A stretch of 64,000 nt of DNA from Cranoglanis bouderius. Its lineage: Eukaryota; Chordata; Actinopteri; Siluriformes; Cranoglanididae. The notes below the pieces were generated by a model. The model was not told the DNA's origin. It searched no databases and saw only the letters and a list, made by a program, of their open reading frames with translations. A program made the translations under genes and the position numbers. Positions 1-11,948 of this stretch are shown piece by piece. Where the stretch lies: positions 228,501 through 292,500 of the forward strand of contig CM042554.1 in the NCBI GenBank assembly GCA_023630585.1. Reading direction: 5' to 3'. Every line of letters begins with the position of its first letter. The first letter of the stretch is position 1.

Positions 1-930
1 TATAGTTAGGCTACAGCAGGGGGCAAAGCTTTCTCTTACAAAGCCCCACGGTTATGGAACAGCCTTCCGATTAGTGTTCGGGACTCAGACACAGTCATAG
101 TGTTTAAGTCTAGGTTGAAAACGTATTTGTTTAGTCAAGCCATTTGTGCATATTTCTTTGTTAGGTAAAGGAGCAGATCTAGCGGGTTCGTGGACATAGA
201 GTGTTGTGGTGAACTGGGATGTTTGGATGCTGTTGGCCCACAACTCTCACGCTTTCACTGAGGTTTGTTGACAGTGGATTGGCTGGCTGCTTTATGTCCC
301 AGGGTGCCCTCATGTCTGTGTTACCTACTGGCTCTCCCTTTTAGTTACCTCTCCCCACTGCCTTAACCATTGATTTCACTTGGAAATCACTCACTGTTGC
401 TGAGGAGGCCCCCACATGGACAGCCTAAAGCTCAGTGAGATTACTGAGGATGGTACCACTTAAAAACTGCAATTGATATGAACAGTTTTGCTACGATGGC
501 TTAGAATTACAATTGCTATGATAGTTTTAGGACTGCAACTGCAACAGTCAAGTCACAGTTTTGCAGTCAAGTCTCCATCAGTGAACAATTGATAACATCA
601 ACAAAATAGACTTCATGTGAAAACTATAATGAATTTCCTGTTTACACAATTGCACTATTTGACCATGTAGTACACGGTTATAGAAGGGAATTATTTATAA
701 TTGCACTATTCATTGTCACCCAAGTGAGGATGGGTTCCCTTTTGAGTCTGGTTCCTCTCAAGGTTTCTTCCTTATATTGTCTCGGGGAGTTTTTCCTTGC
801 CACTGTCGCCTCTGGCTTACTCATTAGGGACAAATTTATAAATTTTTATCCAAAATGTATATATTTCTGTAAAGCTGCTTTGTGACAATGACCATTGTTC
901 ATTGTTAAAAGCACTATACAAATAAAGTTT
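1..930 (+). mobile_element. L2-like LINE, 3' end
   Basis: Bases 17-168 read as the C-terminus of a LINE reverse-transcriptase protein, with the motif APRLWNSLPISVRDSD, then FKSRLKTYLFSQ and a TAA stop at 166-168. An untranslated stretch follows, then a tail (about 690-930) with the typical teleost 'TTCCTCTCAAGGTTTCTTCC' block, ending near an AATAAA-rich terminus. The element is cut by the window edge. Related pieces lie at 23500-23755 (+) and 24003-25420 (-). The L2-like clade is inferred from the APRLWNSLP motif. Confidence 0.7.
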
Positions 931-935
931 AATTG

Positions 936-1079
936 AAGACTGTTCCAAAGTTTAGGGGCACATGCAGCAAATGTATAATTCTCCTTGCTTCAATTTTGTT
1001 CTCGGAACCTCCATAAGCCCTTGGTGGTTACAAGACTTCAAAGACCTGCCACCTGCATATTGAGCTAACAGTTCACAAA
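936..1079. repeat. unassigned dispersed repeat, split by Tc1 A
   Basis: This stretch, and bases 2652-2736 beyond the Tc1 A insertion, look like two halves of another fish repeat. No coding frame is visible and I cannot assign a family. Confidence 0.25.
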
Positions 1080-1081
1080 TA

Positions 1082-2649
1082 CAGTGGGTATAGAAAAGAA
1101 TCACCCCCCTTTAAAATAATCACATTTTGTTGCTTTTCAGCCTGAAATGAAGACGGACACAGTTTTTGTTTTATCCAGCTGTATTTACTCAGTGTAACTT
1201 ATAACATCCAAATGAAAGATATAACACCAACATGTCAGAAAAAATTTTCTTTTAAATAAAAAAAAAAAAACAGAATCACTGAGTTGGAAAAAGGATCACC
1301 CCCCCTATTAAAATGACTTGTAAACTCAATCAGGTGTAGCTAATCACCTTCTCAATGGCACACAAAGCCATTTGACTTTCAACTGTGATCAGCTGTGGTC
1401 ATTTTGTTTAGCGCAGCATGAAAAGAGCTTTCCTGGAGCATTTTGTAGTGCACCTGAAGCAAGCAATCAACTATTGGTGGCAAGGCACTGTCAAAAGATC
1501 TCTGGGATAAAGTTGTGGACAGGCATAAGTCAGGAGATGGATACAAAAAAAATTCAAAGGCTTTATCAATGCCTAGACGCACAGTGAAGTCTATTATTAA
1601 GAAGTGGAAGGTATTTGGTACAACACAGACCCTCCCTGGATCAGGACGTCGCTCCAAACTGGATGAAAGAGCCAGGAGAAAACTGGTCAGAGAGGCTACC
1701 TAGAGGCCTACAGCAACGCTGAAGCAGTTGCAGGAATTTATGACAAAGAGTGGTCATTGTGTGCATGTGACAACAATACCACAAATTCTCCACAAATGTG
1801 GCTTGTATGGGAGGGTTGCAAGAAAAGAGCCGCCCACGACTGAGCCTTGCCAAAATGCACCTTGAAGATTCTGAGGCCACATGGAAAAAGAGGTTATGGT
1901 CAGATGAGACTAAAATTGAATTATCTGGCCGCAACAACAAAAAATATGTCTGGCAGAATTCCAATACAGCTCACCATCCAATTAACACCATTCCTACAGT
2001 AAAGCATGGAGGTGGTAATATCCTGTTATGGGGGTGTTTCTCTTCTGCAGGGACTGGAGCACTTGTCAGGATAGAAGGAAAATGAATGGGGCAAAATACC
2101 ATCAAGTTCTTGAGGAAAATCTGCTGCCCTCTGCCAGAAAGTTGTCAAATGGGAAGACGGTTTATCTTCCAACATGACAATGACCCAAAGCACAAAGCAA
2201 AACTGTCCACACAGTGGTTGAAGGAGAAAAAGGTGAATGTCCTTGCATGGCCTAGTTAGAGCCCAGACTTAAACCCCATTGAAAATCTGTGGAATGACTT
2301 GAAGACTGCAGTCCACAACCAGTCACCATCAAATTTAACTGAACTTGAGCAGTTGACAAGAGTGGGCACATATTGCAAAGTCTAGATGTGCAAAGTTAGT
2401 AGAGACATATCCCAACAGACTAAAGGCTGTAATTAAAAAAATAAGGCAAATTAAAGCAAGGGGGTGATCCTTTTTCCAACTCAGTGATTGTTTTTTAATT
2501 ATTTTTTTTCTGACATGTTGGTGTTATATCTTTCACTTGGATGTTATAAGTTGCACTGAGTAAATACAGCTGGATAAAACAAAAACTGTCCTTTTTCATT
2601 TCAAAATGTGATTATTTTAAAGGAGGATGATTCTTTTCTATACTCACTG
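1082..2649 (+). mobile_element. Tc1-like transposon, family A copy 1 (decayed)
   Basis: The termini CAGTGGGTATAGAAAAGAAT and its inverted counterpart (ending 2649) are flanked by TA at 1080-1081 and 2650-2651, as expected for Tc1/mariner insertion. The TIRs continue inward for well over 100 bp. The plus strand holds broken transposase: a paired-like helix-turn-helix region (about 1515-1703, motif KSGDGYKK), a linker (about 1710-1850), then the catalytic start LWSDETKIE and GGGNILLWGCFSS near 1895-2080. A stop interrupts the N-terminal part near 1701, and several stops and frameshifts destroy the C-terminal part, so it is not functional. Copy 2 is at 15246-16823. Confidence 0.93.
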
Positions 2650-3817
2650 TATATTTAGGAGCTTCACTATGTAAAGCCTGATAGGTAATCAACAGTAATT
2701 AAAAATCAATTCTAAATTTTAATGAAATATAAAATATACAGTTGCAATCAAAATGATTCAACCCCCAGTGCAAATCAAGTTTATTGTCAAAATTTACAGA
2801 CTTTCAGCTGTTTGTGAACAAATCAAACAAACGCAATTGAAATAGCTCAACACAGAGAATGCTTCAAGTGGTTTCCCCAAATTCAACTGAAAATGCAACT
2901 TATAATGACTGCTCCAGTCTCAAAATTATTCAACCCCTTCATGGCAAGTATCTTTAGTACTTAGTAGAGCACCCACTTGCTGGTATGACTTGCTGCAAAC
3001 GAGATGCATAGCCAGACAACAGCTTTTGGCAGTGTTCCGGAGGAATCTTAGCCCATTCCTCATGAGCAAGTTCCAGTTCAGTAATATTCTTGGGTTTGCA
3101 TGCTGCAACCGCTTTCCTCAAAGCCCACCAGAGATTTTCTATGGGGTTCAAGTCAGGTGACTGATGGCCACTGTAGAATCTTCCAGGACTTCTTCTGCAA
3201 CCAAGCCTTGGTGGAATTTGAGGTATATTTGGGATCATTGTCCTGTTGGAAGGTCCAATGACGCCCAAGCTTCAGCTTCCTCACAGACGGCATGACGTTT
3301 TCTCCTAGGATTTCCTGATACTTCAATGAATCCATCTTGCCTTCCACACGCTGCAGGTTTCCAGTGCCAGAGGATGCAAAGCAGCCCCAGAGCATCACCG
3401 ATCCACCACCATGCTTGACTGTGGACAGAGTGTTCTTTCTTCATTCTTCTTTCTCCAGACATACCGCTGATCCATCATGCCAAAAAGTTCAAGTTCCAGT
3501 TCCATCGCCCCACAGAACAGAGTCCCAAAACTTCTGTGGCTTATTTATATGATTTTGAGCTGACTTTTCTTGTGCTTTTGGATCAGTAGTGGTGTACATC
3601 TTGGAGTTCTGGCATGGAAACCTTCTGCATTTAGTATGCGCCATACTGTGCTCACTGATACCTCAGTGCCTGTTGCCACCAAGTCTTGCTGCAGGTCTTT
3701 TGCAGTCACTTGAGGGTATTTCACAACCTGCTTTCTCAGAAATCTGGTTGCAGCCATTGATAGCTTCCTTTTTCTGCCCCATCCAGATATTTAATGTATT
3801 TTCTGCCCCTAGCCAGT

Positions 3818-4832
<1,015 letters not shown>

Positions 4833-5289
4833 CAGTTCAGGTATTTCATGTGTTCCAGCTCAAGCACACCTGGTGCAACTAATGAAGCCATTGATTAGTT
4901 GCATCAAGTGTACTTGAGACAACACCTGTTTTGCATATTTGTACTGTTGTGAGGGATTCTATTCAGGGGGTTGAATAATTTTGAGACTTGAGAAGTCATT
5001 ATAAGTTGCATTTTCAATTGAATGTTGGGAAACCACTTGAAGCATACGTTGTGTTGAACTATTTCAATTGCTTTTGTTTGATTTGTTCATTGCAAACAGC
5101 TGAAAATCTGTACATTTTGACAATAAACCTGATTTGCAATGGGGGTTGAATAATTTTGATTGCAAGTGTACAAGCCCTGCCAAAATGTCTGACATTTAAT
5201 TTTCAGTGACTACACTGGTCTGATTCTGCCAAACTGACGTGTCCGTCTGTGAAACAAATGGGAGAGAGAGAAGTCAGGAGAATGTAAAA

Positions 5290-6170
5290 GTGGTCAGCCA
5301 CAGAGTGCAACTTTCACCTGAATAAAAGCCTGTTTTATTCAGTGGCTCCGTCCACTGGACCAGATCTGGCGATCCCTTTTTAGTAAGATCAGTCAGTGAG
5401 CTGGTGACATCTGAATAATTAGGCACAAACCGATGATAATAGCCAGCCAGTCCCAGAAACTGTCTCCTTTTTGGTCTTGGGTCTAGGGCAGGTCGCAGTC
5501 GCTGCTGCCTCATCAATTTGGGGACACACCTGCCCATGGCTGATGTGGAAACCCAGATACCATTCGTTGTGAGCCCCGCCCACCTCAGCAATCTCAGGAC
5601 AGCCCTCAGATGCTGCATGTGCTGCTGCCGGTCAGTATTGTAGATGATAATGTCATCCAGATAAGCAGGGCATAAGCAGCGAGCAGACAGAGGATTATGT
5701 CCATCAGCTGCTGGAATGTCGCCGGGGCCCAAACAACCCAAAAGGAAGGGTCACGAATTGGTGTAACCCAAATTGAGTGGAAAAGGCAGTTTTTTTTCTC
5801 AAGATCTTGGAGTCAGGGAATTCTCTGCCAATATCCCTTTGTCAAATCCAGTGTGAAATAAAAGCAAGCTGTACCTAAATGATCAAGCAGTTCATCAATG
5901 CGAAGCACTGGGTATGTGTCGAATTTAGATACCACGAATTTAGACACAGTGTGGGGCTCCTCGATTACTCCCATATCGAGCATGGGCTTGAGCTCATCCC
6001 AAACCACCTGGTTTTTATGTTCAGGTAGACGGTAGGTACCACCACCCCTGGGGATGTCTCTATGTGGTGCTCCATGAGATTAGTGTGACTGGGAAGAGGT
6101 GAGAACACGTCAAGACACTCTGCGTACAACTTGGCAACGTCCATGATTTGGGGAGAGGTGGTCTCCATAA
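5290..6170 (-). pseudogene. reverse transcriptase of the Gmr1-like element
   Basis: Minus-strand fragments give a linker (6168-5965, LDVFSPLPSHTNLMEHHIE), the RT N-terminus (6007-5813, RIDELLDHLGTACFYFTLDL), and a later part (5741-5274) with the YLDD catalytic motif in AYLDDIIIYN and the connection-domain motif FLGLAGYYHRFVPNYSDV. Frameshifts near 5810 and 5720 break the frame, but the intervening residues can be read in other frames (for example PFGLFG-type sequence), so the RT is decayed rather than deleted. The sequence stops at the start of the RNase H region. Family assignment is firm; function is lost. Confidence 0.85.
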
Positions 6171-6179
6171 GGAACCGGG

Positions 6180-6389
6180 GTGGATTGAGCCACTGTTTTT
6201 AGTTTCACCTCAGTCCTAGCTCCTCCCTCTCTGGAATGACGGGTCCTTGCCACATAATTTAGAGCTCAACGTGGGTAGCAAAATTAGCACTTTCTCTCTT
6301 GTTGCAAACTCCTGTAGCTGAGTACCTCTGTTATACAGCCGGGCTATACGTTCTTGCGCCTGATGCAAATTCTCCTCGGTTTTGTGACT
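6180..6389 (-). pseudogene. integrase C-terminus of the Gmr1-like element, second half
   Basis: Deleting the 6392-8228 insert and one TTA copy joins this stretch to 8232-8376 in one minus-strand frame. That frame continues from DLRAKFHTL through ENLHQAQERIARLYNRG and a KVLILLP stretch, as in integrase C-terminal regions of this group. The seamless join supports the insertion boundaries. Confidence 0.7.
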
Positions 6390-6640
6390 TAAGGCTCATT
6401 CACACCGGGATGTTTTTTCAGCATGTTAAATGGTCCGTTTAGCACCCTGTGGTTAAATCAATAGCTGTCAAAGGGAGTGTTCATACCCACGCATAAAACG
6501 CATGGTGTCAAAGCATCAAAAAAAATTTTAACATCTCAGGGTTCGTTTTTTTGTTTGACGTGCCGCGTTAAAAACTGGTCGACCAATGAGATTTGTGCTT
6601 TATTTCACGTGCCAGGAGACGCTGAAGTTACATTAAAACC

Positions 6641-6895
6641 ATGACTTGGTGGCACTCAAGCACAGAACTGTCAAAACACATGTCAATACCTGAAGAAGAA
6701 AACGAAGATGCAAGCAAGATGAATGTTGAGCTGATGGTGTCTGAACGCCAAGAACTTTATGATAAATGCCACAGCGACTACAAAAATATTGAAACCGCTT
6801 TACTAGCATCCACCATTTTAGTGAGAGAGTGCATAAGTGACCTACCTGAAATAAAATGCTCACTGCTAATAAAGCCTTCTGCACAATGGAGCTAA
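6641..6895 (+). pseudogene. MADF/Myb-like accessory ORF fragment of the Harbinger element
   Basis: The 84-residue frame contains SERQELYDKCHSDYKNIETA, which resembles the start of MADF (Myb/SANT-like) domains such as those in PIF/Harbinger ORF1 proteins. The domain is not completed: the frame ends where the hAT element inserted and no continuation was found after it. Assignment rests on this short motif and the element context, so it is moderate only. Confidence 0.5.
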
Positions 6896-6897
6896 AG

Positions 6898-7225
6898 CAG
6901 GGGCAGACTGGCAACAAAAAACAGCCCAGGAATTTGCTGTCAAGCGGCTCCAATTTGATGCACCAAATTTTAACTGACACAACATGTTTCTCGATCAACG
7001 AATCATTCATTTAAAAAAAAACAAAAAAAACCAATCTGTTCATTTGTATTGTTTGTGTTAAGCTAATATGTAAAACGATTAAACTGTGTCGCTGCAGCTA
7101 TGATGACCTATTGAATATCTGTATATAGGCTATATAATGCCAGGGTTAGGGAAAAAAAGACCGGACCTCACAAGACTGGCCCACCAGGAAAATTCCAGAA
7201 CTTCCCATTGGCCAGTCCGCATCTG
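6898..7225. mobile_element. short hAT-type element (328 bp)
   Basis: Termini CAGGGGCAGACTGGC and GCCAGTCCGCATCTG form an imperfect TIR and are flanked by a perfect 8-bp duplication AGCTAAAG (6890-6897 and 7226-7233), the hAT hallmark. It has no coding capacity. It is nested in the Harbinger element, which is nested in the Gmr1-like element. Confidence 0.85.
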
Positions 7226-8231
7226 AGCTAAAGCCTCAAGTCGGGCCATATTCTATTTCAAAACCAAGGAGAACTTCATGACTCATTTAATAAGGTTATG
7301 TTGTGGCTATTTTTTTGATGACACTGAAATGCAAGCATATGTTCTAAGTGATCCATTTAATTCTTTCAGTGTTGCTTTCTATACTAAATAGCATTGTTTG
7401 TTTGTTTCTCGTCCCTGAAAATGTTTCACATTTCTGCTTAACGATAATCCGCTGATTGATAGTCCATTGTATTTATTTTGCACCTGGCATATATTTGCAT
7501 ATAAGTACTCTTGCCACTTATTCAAATAGCTAAGTGCCTCTTTATTTTGTCATTATATTATCATATTGACCACAAAAAGACTATTCATAATCAACACTTC
7601 ATCAATTTGCAGGGACATTAACATTTTTGGGCACAACAATAGTTGCCTTTTGTTACCCACCCACCCAAAAAAAATTGATTAAAAGATCAAATAATTTGGG
7701 TATAATGTGAATGCTATTGCTGTGACTTTCTATATAATTCAAATCATTACCTATTTAAAAAGAGTATATTGTTTAAATTGAGAACTTTAAGGAAGTATTT
7801 GTTGCAGTGGCCAAATCACCAAATACCGTACATTTCTCAAAAGTGTGTATGTGCTTTAACTTTGATGGAACATGTTGTATAAAAAATATTATATATCTGT
7901 TGCTGTAGTGAGTACTGGTGCTTATAGATATTAATTATTAAATGATGAAAAAACTGACACGGCACTGGTGGTGCTGCTACTGCTGCTGCTTGAAATATCC
8001 ATTTTCTGTTAGCCAGCTCGCAAAAAGTGTTTGAATTGCTTTTTGCAAACATGTAAATACTGGCTCTCTTCTTCTTCTCAGTGATAAGCAGGTGTCAGAA
8101 ACAGAAGTTGTGCAGCGCTACCTTGTGTACTGGGGTATTTCTGCTTTTCAATAAGCTCTATCTACTGTGCGTTGCTCGTGTTTAACATGTGGGTGTGAAC
8201 ACAAAAAAACACGTCAAAAAACGAGCCTTTA

Positions 8232-8376
8232 AAGTGTGGAATTTTGCTCTCAGGTCAAGAACGTATTGAATTAAATTTTTACTCTTAGAAGTCCTCTCTT
8301 CCCGATTTTCATGAATGAGGCCTAGGACTCTGCAAGGCTTCCGCCCGTACAATAATGTGAATGGGGAAAACCCCAT
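8232..8376 (-). pseudogene. integrase C-terminus of the Gmr1-like element, first half
   Basis: The minus-strand frame begins GFSPFTLLYGRKPCRVLGLI and continues to DLRAKFHTL. This is the conserved 'GFSPFxLLYGR' region downstream of the integrase core in Ty3/gypsy-type elements. It is cut by the Harbinger insertion and resumes at 6389. Confidence 0.75.
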
Positions 8377-8379
8377 TGA

Positions 8380-8702
8380 GGCTTGTGGGACCTCTCACAC
8401 TGCAAATAACAGGGGCTCTTATCCCGATTCTATCTATCCTCGTGAACGAACTTATGAAATCGTGTTCTCACATGTTTGATTAAACAATTCAACCGTTCCA
8501 TCCCTCTGTGTATGGTAAACGCTGGTTCGAATCAACATAATCCCCTACAGTGAAAGATGAAAGATGTGCCCTGATCAGTTAGGATCTCTTTTGGGATCCC
8601 AACTCGGGAGATGACACAGAAGAGTGCCTCTGCAATGGTGCATGCTGAGATGTTATGGAGGGGCACTGCTTCCTGTTATCGCATTGCATAGTCCATGAGA
8701 AT
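8380..8702 (-). pseudogene. integrase catalytic core of the Gmr1-like element
   Basis: Minus-strand translation with frame corrections shows the first catalytic Asp in FVLILMDYAMR, then VGIPKEILTDQGTSF with the second Asp, and a degraded GMERLNCLIK segment where the catalytic Glu is expected. An in-frame stop lies between the first two motifs and frameshifts follow. It lies upstream of the RT in transcription order, which is the key structural clue for a Gmr1-like element. Confidence 0.78.
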
Positions 8703-8719
8703 TAGCACAAAGCAGTGTC

Positions 8720-9690
8720 CTCATGCAGTCCGATCTAATGGAAGATTAGTGGAAGGGGATGCAAAGACACTTTTGGGGTGGCTGGCAGATTCACTAGCTG
8801 GATACAGCCTGAATCCACCAATGCATGGTATGTACCCCCTTGAACACTCACCAGTATACAGTACATCTCGGCTGCACGGCATCAGGGATGCCCAGGGCCC
8901 CCACCAATGCCAGCACACCAGCCCAGGCTTTACTCCCACACCTGAGAGAGAGGGAGGGGGAGGGAAAGCTGGTTTTGAGGGAATTGGCTGCTGTTTCTGT
9001 GGTGCAGGGGTGGGGGAAGGGCAAGGGGGAGGCGGAGGAGAAGTATGAGAGTGAGAGAGAGAAGGGAGGGGTTCTGCCCCAGATACGTCACCAAGTGGTC
9101 CTCTGCCAGCTGGACTGCCTCATCTAGCAACGCCAGATGGTGGCACTGGACCCATTCCGCCATCCCATCCAGTAGTCGGGTGACGAATTGATCCAGCACC
9201 ATGAGGTCGACTACTTCTTCAGCGTTGCACCCATCTGGCAGCACCCACATTCAGGTGTCCTGGAGCTGCTGGGCGAATGGATGACGGAAACGCTGATGGT
9301 GCTGTTCCAATATTGCCCACTTCAGGTCCATGTATTCCAGCAGGTTCTCTACAGGGAGCTGTTGGGCCACGAGCTGGGTTTCCCCTGAGAGAAGTGGCAG
9401 TAAGCAGGCCACCAAACAACTCAAGGAATGCTTCCAGGTCATCCTGCTGTCCCATCTTTGTTAGGATGATGTGAGACGGGCCCGTGGAGGCTGCTGGTGC
9501 TGCTGCTGGAGTACCCGCCTGCTGGACCAGGTGCTGGAGCACCTGCTGATCCTCCACCTGGGCTTTGAGCAGGGCCTGGATGTGCTGCTCCTAGTCTTGG
9601 CGTAGCTGGAGGAGGGCCTGATGCTGGGTCTGGTGGAGGCTGGTGAGGGATCTCGGCCAATGGTGTAGAGTCCATGACGGTGCTCTTTCT
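8720..9690 (-). pseudogene. gag-like region with SCAN-like segment (Gmr1-like element)
   Basis: Minus-strand pieces include a start just inside the priming site with LHWCQNPG (9721-9461). A segment with LSGETQLVAQQLPVENLLEY and RFRHPFAQQLQD (9442-9251) follows, then WVLPDGCNAEEVVDLMVLDQF with WVQCHHLALLDEAVQLAED (9250-8930). These resemble the SCAN-like gag domain of fish LTR elements of this group. A degraded zinc-knuckle-like segment (CWHWWGPWASLMPC) follows near 8890. The protease and integrase N-terminus appear deleted before 8702. Several frameshifts are present. Confidence 0.72.
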
Positions 9691-9694
9691 TCAG

Positions 9695-9712
9695 TCCTGG
9701 GTTTTGGCACCA
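9695..9712 (-). promoter_or_regulatory. primer-binding site, tRNA-Phe type
   Basis: On the plus strand this reads TCCTGGGTTTTGGCACCA. It differs at two positions from the 3' end of vertebrate tRNA-Phe (TCCCGGGTTTCGGCACCA, recalled from general knowledge). It lies one base inside the LTR, where the minus-strand priming site must be. Confidence 0.72.
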
Positions 9713-9713
9713 G

Positions 9714-10032
9714 TGTAACACTTTCCCAGATTAGTAGTAGTGAGGAAGCTGGAGGCAGGCTTGGGATAACTCAACAGTGTGCTTTATTTTCTTTAATCAC
9801 TTTCTCTTTTCAGTGTGGTCAGCTAATTCATGCACACACACATACAGCTCTGTGCTGATCTCTCTCTCTCTTGAGGTGCTCATATCTTTCCTTTTTATCC
9901 TTGCCACAGCTCACTGCAATACAGAATATTCATTAGTATAATTTCCCACAGGTGTGTAATTCTGACCTCTCACCTTCTGCAGCTCTGCCCTCCATTCACA
10001 AACCGGTCCTCATGCACACCCCTGCTTCCACA
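9714..10032 (-). mobile_element. 5' LTR of the Gmr1-like element
   Basis: On the plus strand it begins TGTAACAC and ends CTTCCACA, giving TG...CA ends, and it abuts the priming site. Its layout resembles the LTRs at 56025-57084 (same TGTAACA end, a CTTTATT block, a TTTATCC block). No 3' LTR partner remains, so a target duplication cannot be tested. Confidence 0.65.
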
Positions 10033-10034
10033 AA

Positions 10035-10160
10035 CTGATGTAAAACATCAGATATTCACACAAGCCCTAAAAGTAAACAAAGAGAACCCAATTAAACAAA
10101 TGAGACAAAAAATATTATACTTGGTCATTTATTTATTAAGCTAAATGATCCAATATTACA
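10035..10160. mobile_element. Tc1 family C terminal fragment
   Basis: The sequence from AAACATCAGATATTCACAC to CCAATATTACATATCT matches the inner part of the left TIR of family C, whose full copy starts 60 bp further on at 10218. It lacks the outer TIR. Confidence 0.75.
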
Positions 10161-10217
10161 TATCTAATTTACATATACAGGGGTTTGTGTTAATGGTTTT
10201 TTACACAAAAACAAGTA

Positions 10218-11688
10218 CAGTGGTGCTTGAAAGAATTTTATATATTTCTGCATAAATATGACATAGAACATCATCGGATTTTCACGCAAGTCCTAAAAGT
10301 AGACAACAAGAACCCAATTAAACAAATGAGACAAAAATATTATACTTGGTGATCTATTTATTAAGGAAAATTATCCAATATTACATATCTGTGAGTGGCA
10401 AAAGTATATGAACCCCTAGAATTAGCAGTTCATTTGAAGGTGAAATTAGAGTCAGGTGTTTTTAATCAATCGGATGACAATGAGGTGTGCGTGAGCACCC
10501 TGTTTTATTTAAAGAACAGGGTTCTATCAAAGTCTGATCTTCATAACGCATGTTTGTGGAAGTGTATCATGGCATGAACAAAGGAGATTTCTGAGGACCA
10601 CAGAAAAAGAGTTGTTGATGCTCATCAGGCTGGAAAAGGTTACAAAACCATCTCTAAAGGGCAAGAGCAAGACATGTAATAGTCCACAATGTCACAAAGG
10701 AACCCAGGGTAACTTCTAAGCAACTAAAGGCCTCTCTCACATTGGCTAATATTAATTAATGTTCATGAGTCCACCATCAGGAGAACACTGAACAACAATA
10801 ATGTGCATGGCAGGGTTGCAAGGAGAAAGTCACTGCTCTCCAAAAAGAAGATTGCTGCGTGTCTGCATTTGCTAAAGATCATGTGAACAACCCAGAAGTC
10901 TATTGGGAGAAATGTTTTGTGGATGGATGAGACCAGAGTAGAATTTTTGGTTTAGATGAGAAGCATTATGTTTAGAGAAAGGAAAACACTGCATTCCAGC
11001 ATAAGAACCATATCCCATTCGTGAAACATGGTGTAGTATCATGGTTTGGGCCTGTTTTGCTGCATCTGGGCCTGGACAGCTTGCTATCATTGATGGAACA
11101 ATGAATTCTGAATTATATCAGCAAATTCTGAAGGAAAATGTCAGGACATCTGTCCATGAACTGAAACTCGAGAAAGTAGGGCATGCAGCAATACAACAAC
11201 CCTAAGCACACAAGTCATTCTATCAGAGAATGGTTAAAGAAGAATAAAGTTAATGTTTTGGAATGGCCAAGTAAAAGTCCTGACCTTAATTCAATAGAAA
11301 TGTGGAAGGACCTGAAGCAAGTAGTTCATGTGAGGAAACCCACCAACATCCCAGAGTTAAAGCTGATCTGTACTGAGGAAATTAAAATTCCTCCAAGCTG
11401 ATGTGCATGACTGATCATCAGTTACCAGAAACGTTTAATTGCAGTTATTGCTGAACATGGTCACACCAGATACTGAAAGCAAAGGTTCACATACTTTTAC
11501 CACTCACAGATATGTAATATTGGATCATTTTCCTTAATAAATAAATGACCAAGTATAATTTATTTTGTCTCATTTGTTTAATTGGATTCTCTTTATCTAC
11601 TTGTGTGAAAATCTGATGTTGTTTTATGTCATATTTATGTAGAAATGTAGAACATTTTACTGGGTTCACAAACTTTCAAGCACTATTG
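10218..11688 (+). mobile_element. Tc1-like transposon, family C copy 1 (decayed)
   Basis: The left TIR starts CAGTGGTGCTTGAAAGAATT after TA at 10216-10217; the right TIR ends near 11688 and has lost a clear TA. Plus-strand transposase remnants include an N-terminal KRVVDAHQAGKGYKTISK segment (about 10600-10660) and a C-terminal frame at 11183-11401 with YNNPKHTSHSIREWLKKNKV and SPDLNSIEMWKDL. The second catalytic region is recognisable, but stops and frameshifts run through the middle. A near copy is at 19243. Confidence 0.88.
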
Positions 11689-11948
11689 AATGTTAGGAAG
11701 AAATTCATGTTATGGAAAAGGCAGCCCCAAAGATCTGCCTCCAGAGTAGTGAAGGCTTGAAAGATGGAAGACACAGGTCCAGTCATATGACCCTATCTAA
11801 CAGACAGGCATAAAAACTTACATGAGGACAATTGTCCTTCTGGACAGTTTGTGCAGGTTCTTTATCAGAATCCCTGTTAAATAAAGATTTTGAACATCTC
11901 ATCAGACTCTGTCTTCCCTGAAAGGTACTGTTAGTGGGGGGACATGTA
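11689..11948 (+). other. unassigned, possibly part of an LTR
   Basis: No reading frame is seen. An AATAAA at about 11880 followed by a CT-rich stretch resembles the R/U5 part of an LTR, but there are no matching ends. Weak. Confidence 0.2.

Larger units (their letters stand above)
6392..8228 (+). mobile_element. PIF/Harbinger-type DNA transposon (non-autonomous)
   Basis: The ends AGGCTCATT... and ...AACGAGCCT are short inverted repeats flanked by TTA at 6389-6391 and 8229-8231, the 3-bp TWA duplication typical of PIF/Harbinger. The first bases read 'AGGCTCATTCACACC'. Inside is a truncated MADF-like reading frame (6641-6895), the accessory-protein type these elements carry. No DDE transposase is visible in its 1.8 kb. 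A 328-bp hAT element has inserted at 6898-7225. The element sits in the Gmr1-like integrase. Confidence 0.8.
5290..9713 (-). mobile_element. Gmr1-like LTR retrotransposon, internal region (decayed)
   Basis: On the minus strand, reading from high to low coordinates, the region holds in order a primer-binding site (9695-9712), gag with a SCAN-like region, a degenerate zinc knuckle, an integrase core, an integrase C-terminus and a reverse transcriptase. Integrase before RT is the gene order known for Gmr1-type Ty3/gypsy elements and differs from ordinary Ty3/gypsy. The element ends abruptly near 5290, just past the RT/RNase H junction, so the 3' part and the 3' LTR are missing. Frameshifts and stops are frequent. 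A PIF/Harbinger element (6392-8228) splits the integrase C-terminus. The matching 5' LTR is at 9714-10032. Confidence 0.82.

Noticed and set aside
8695..9127. Plus-strand frames of 100-117 residues with Gly-rich runs
   Set aside because: Antisense to the gag-like region of the Gmr1-like element; low complexity.
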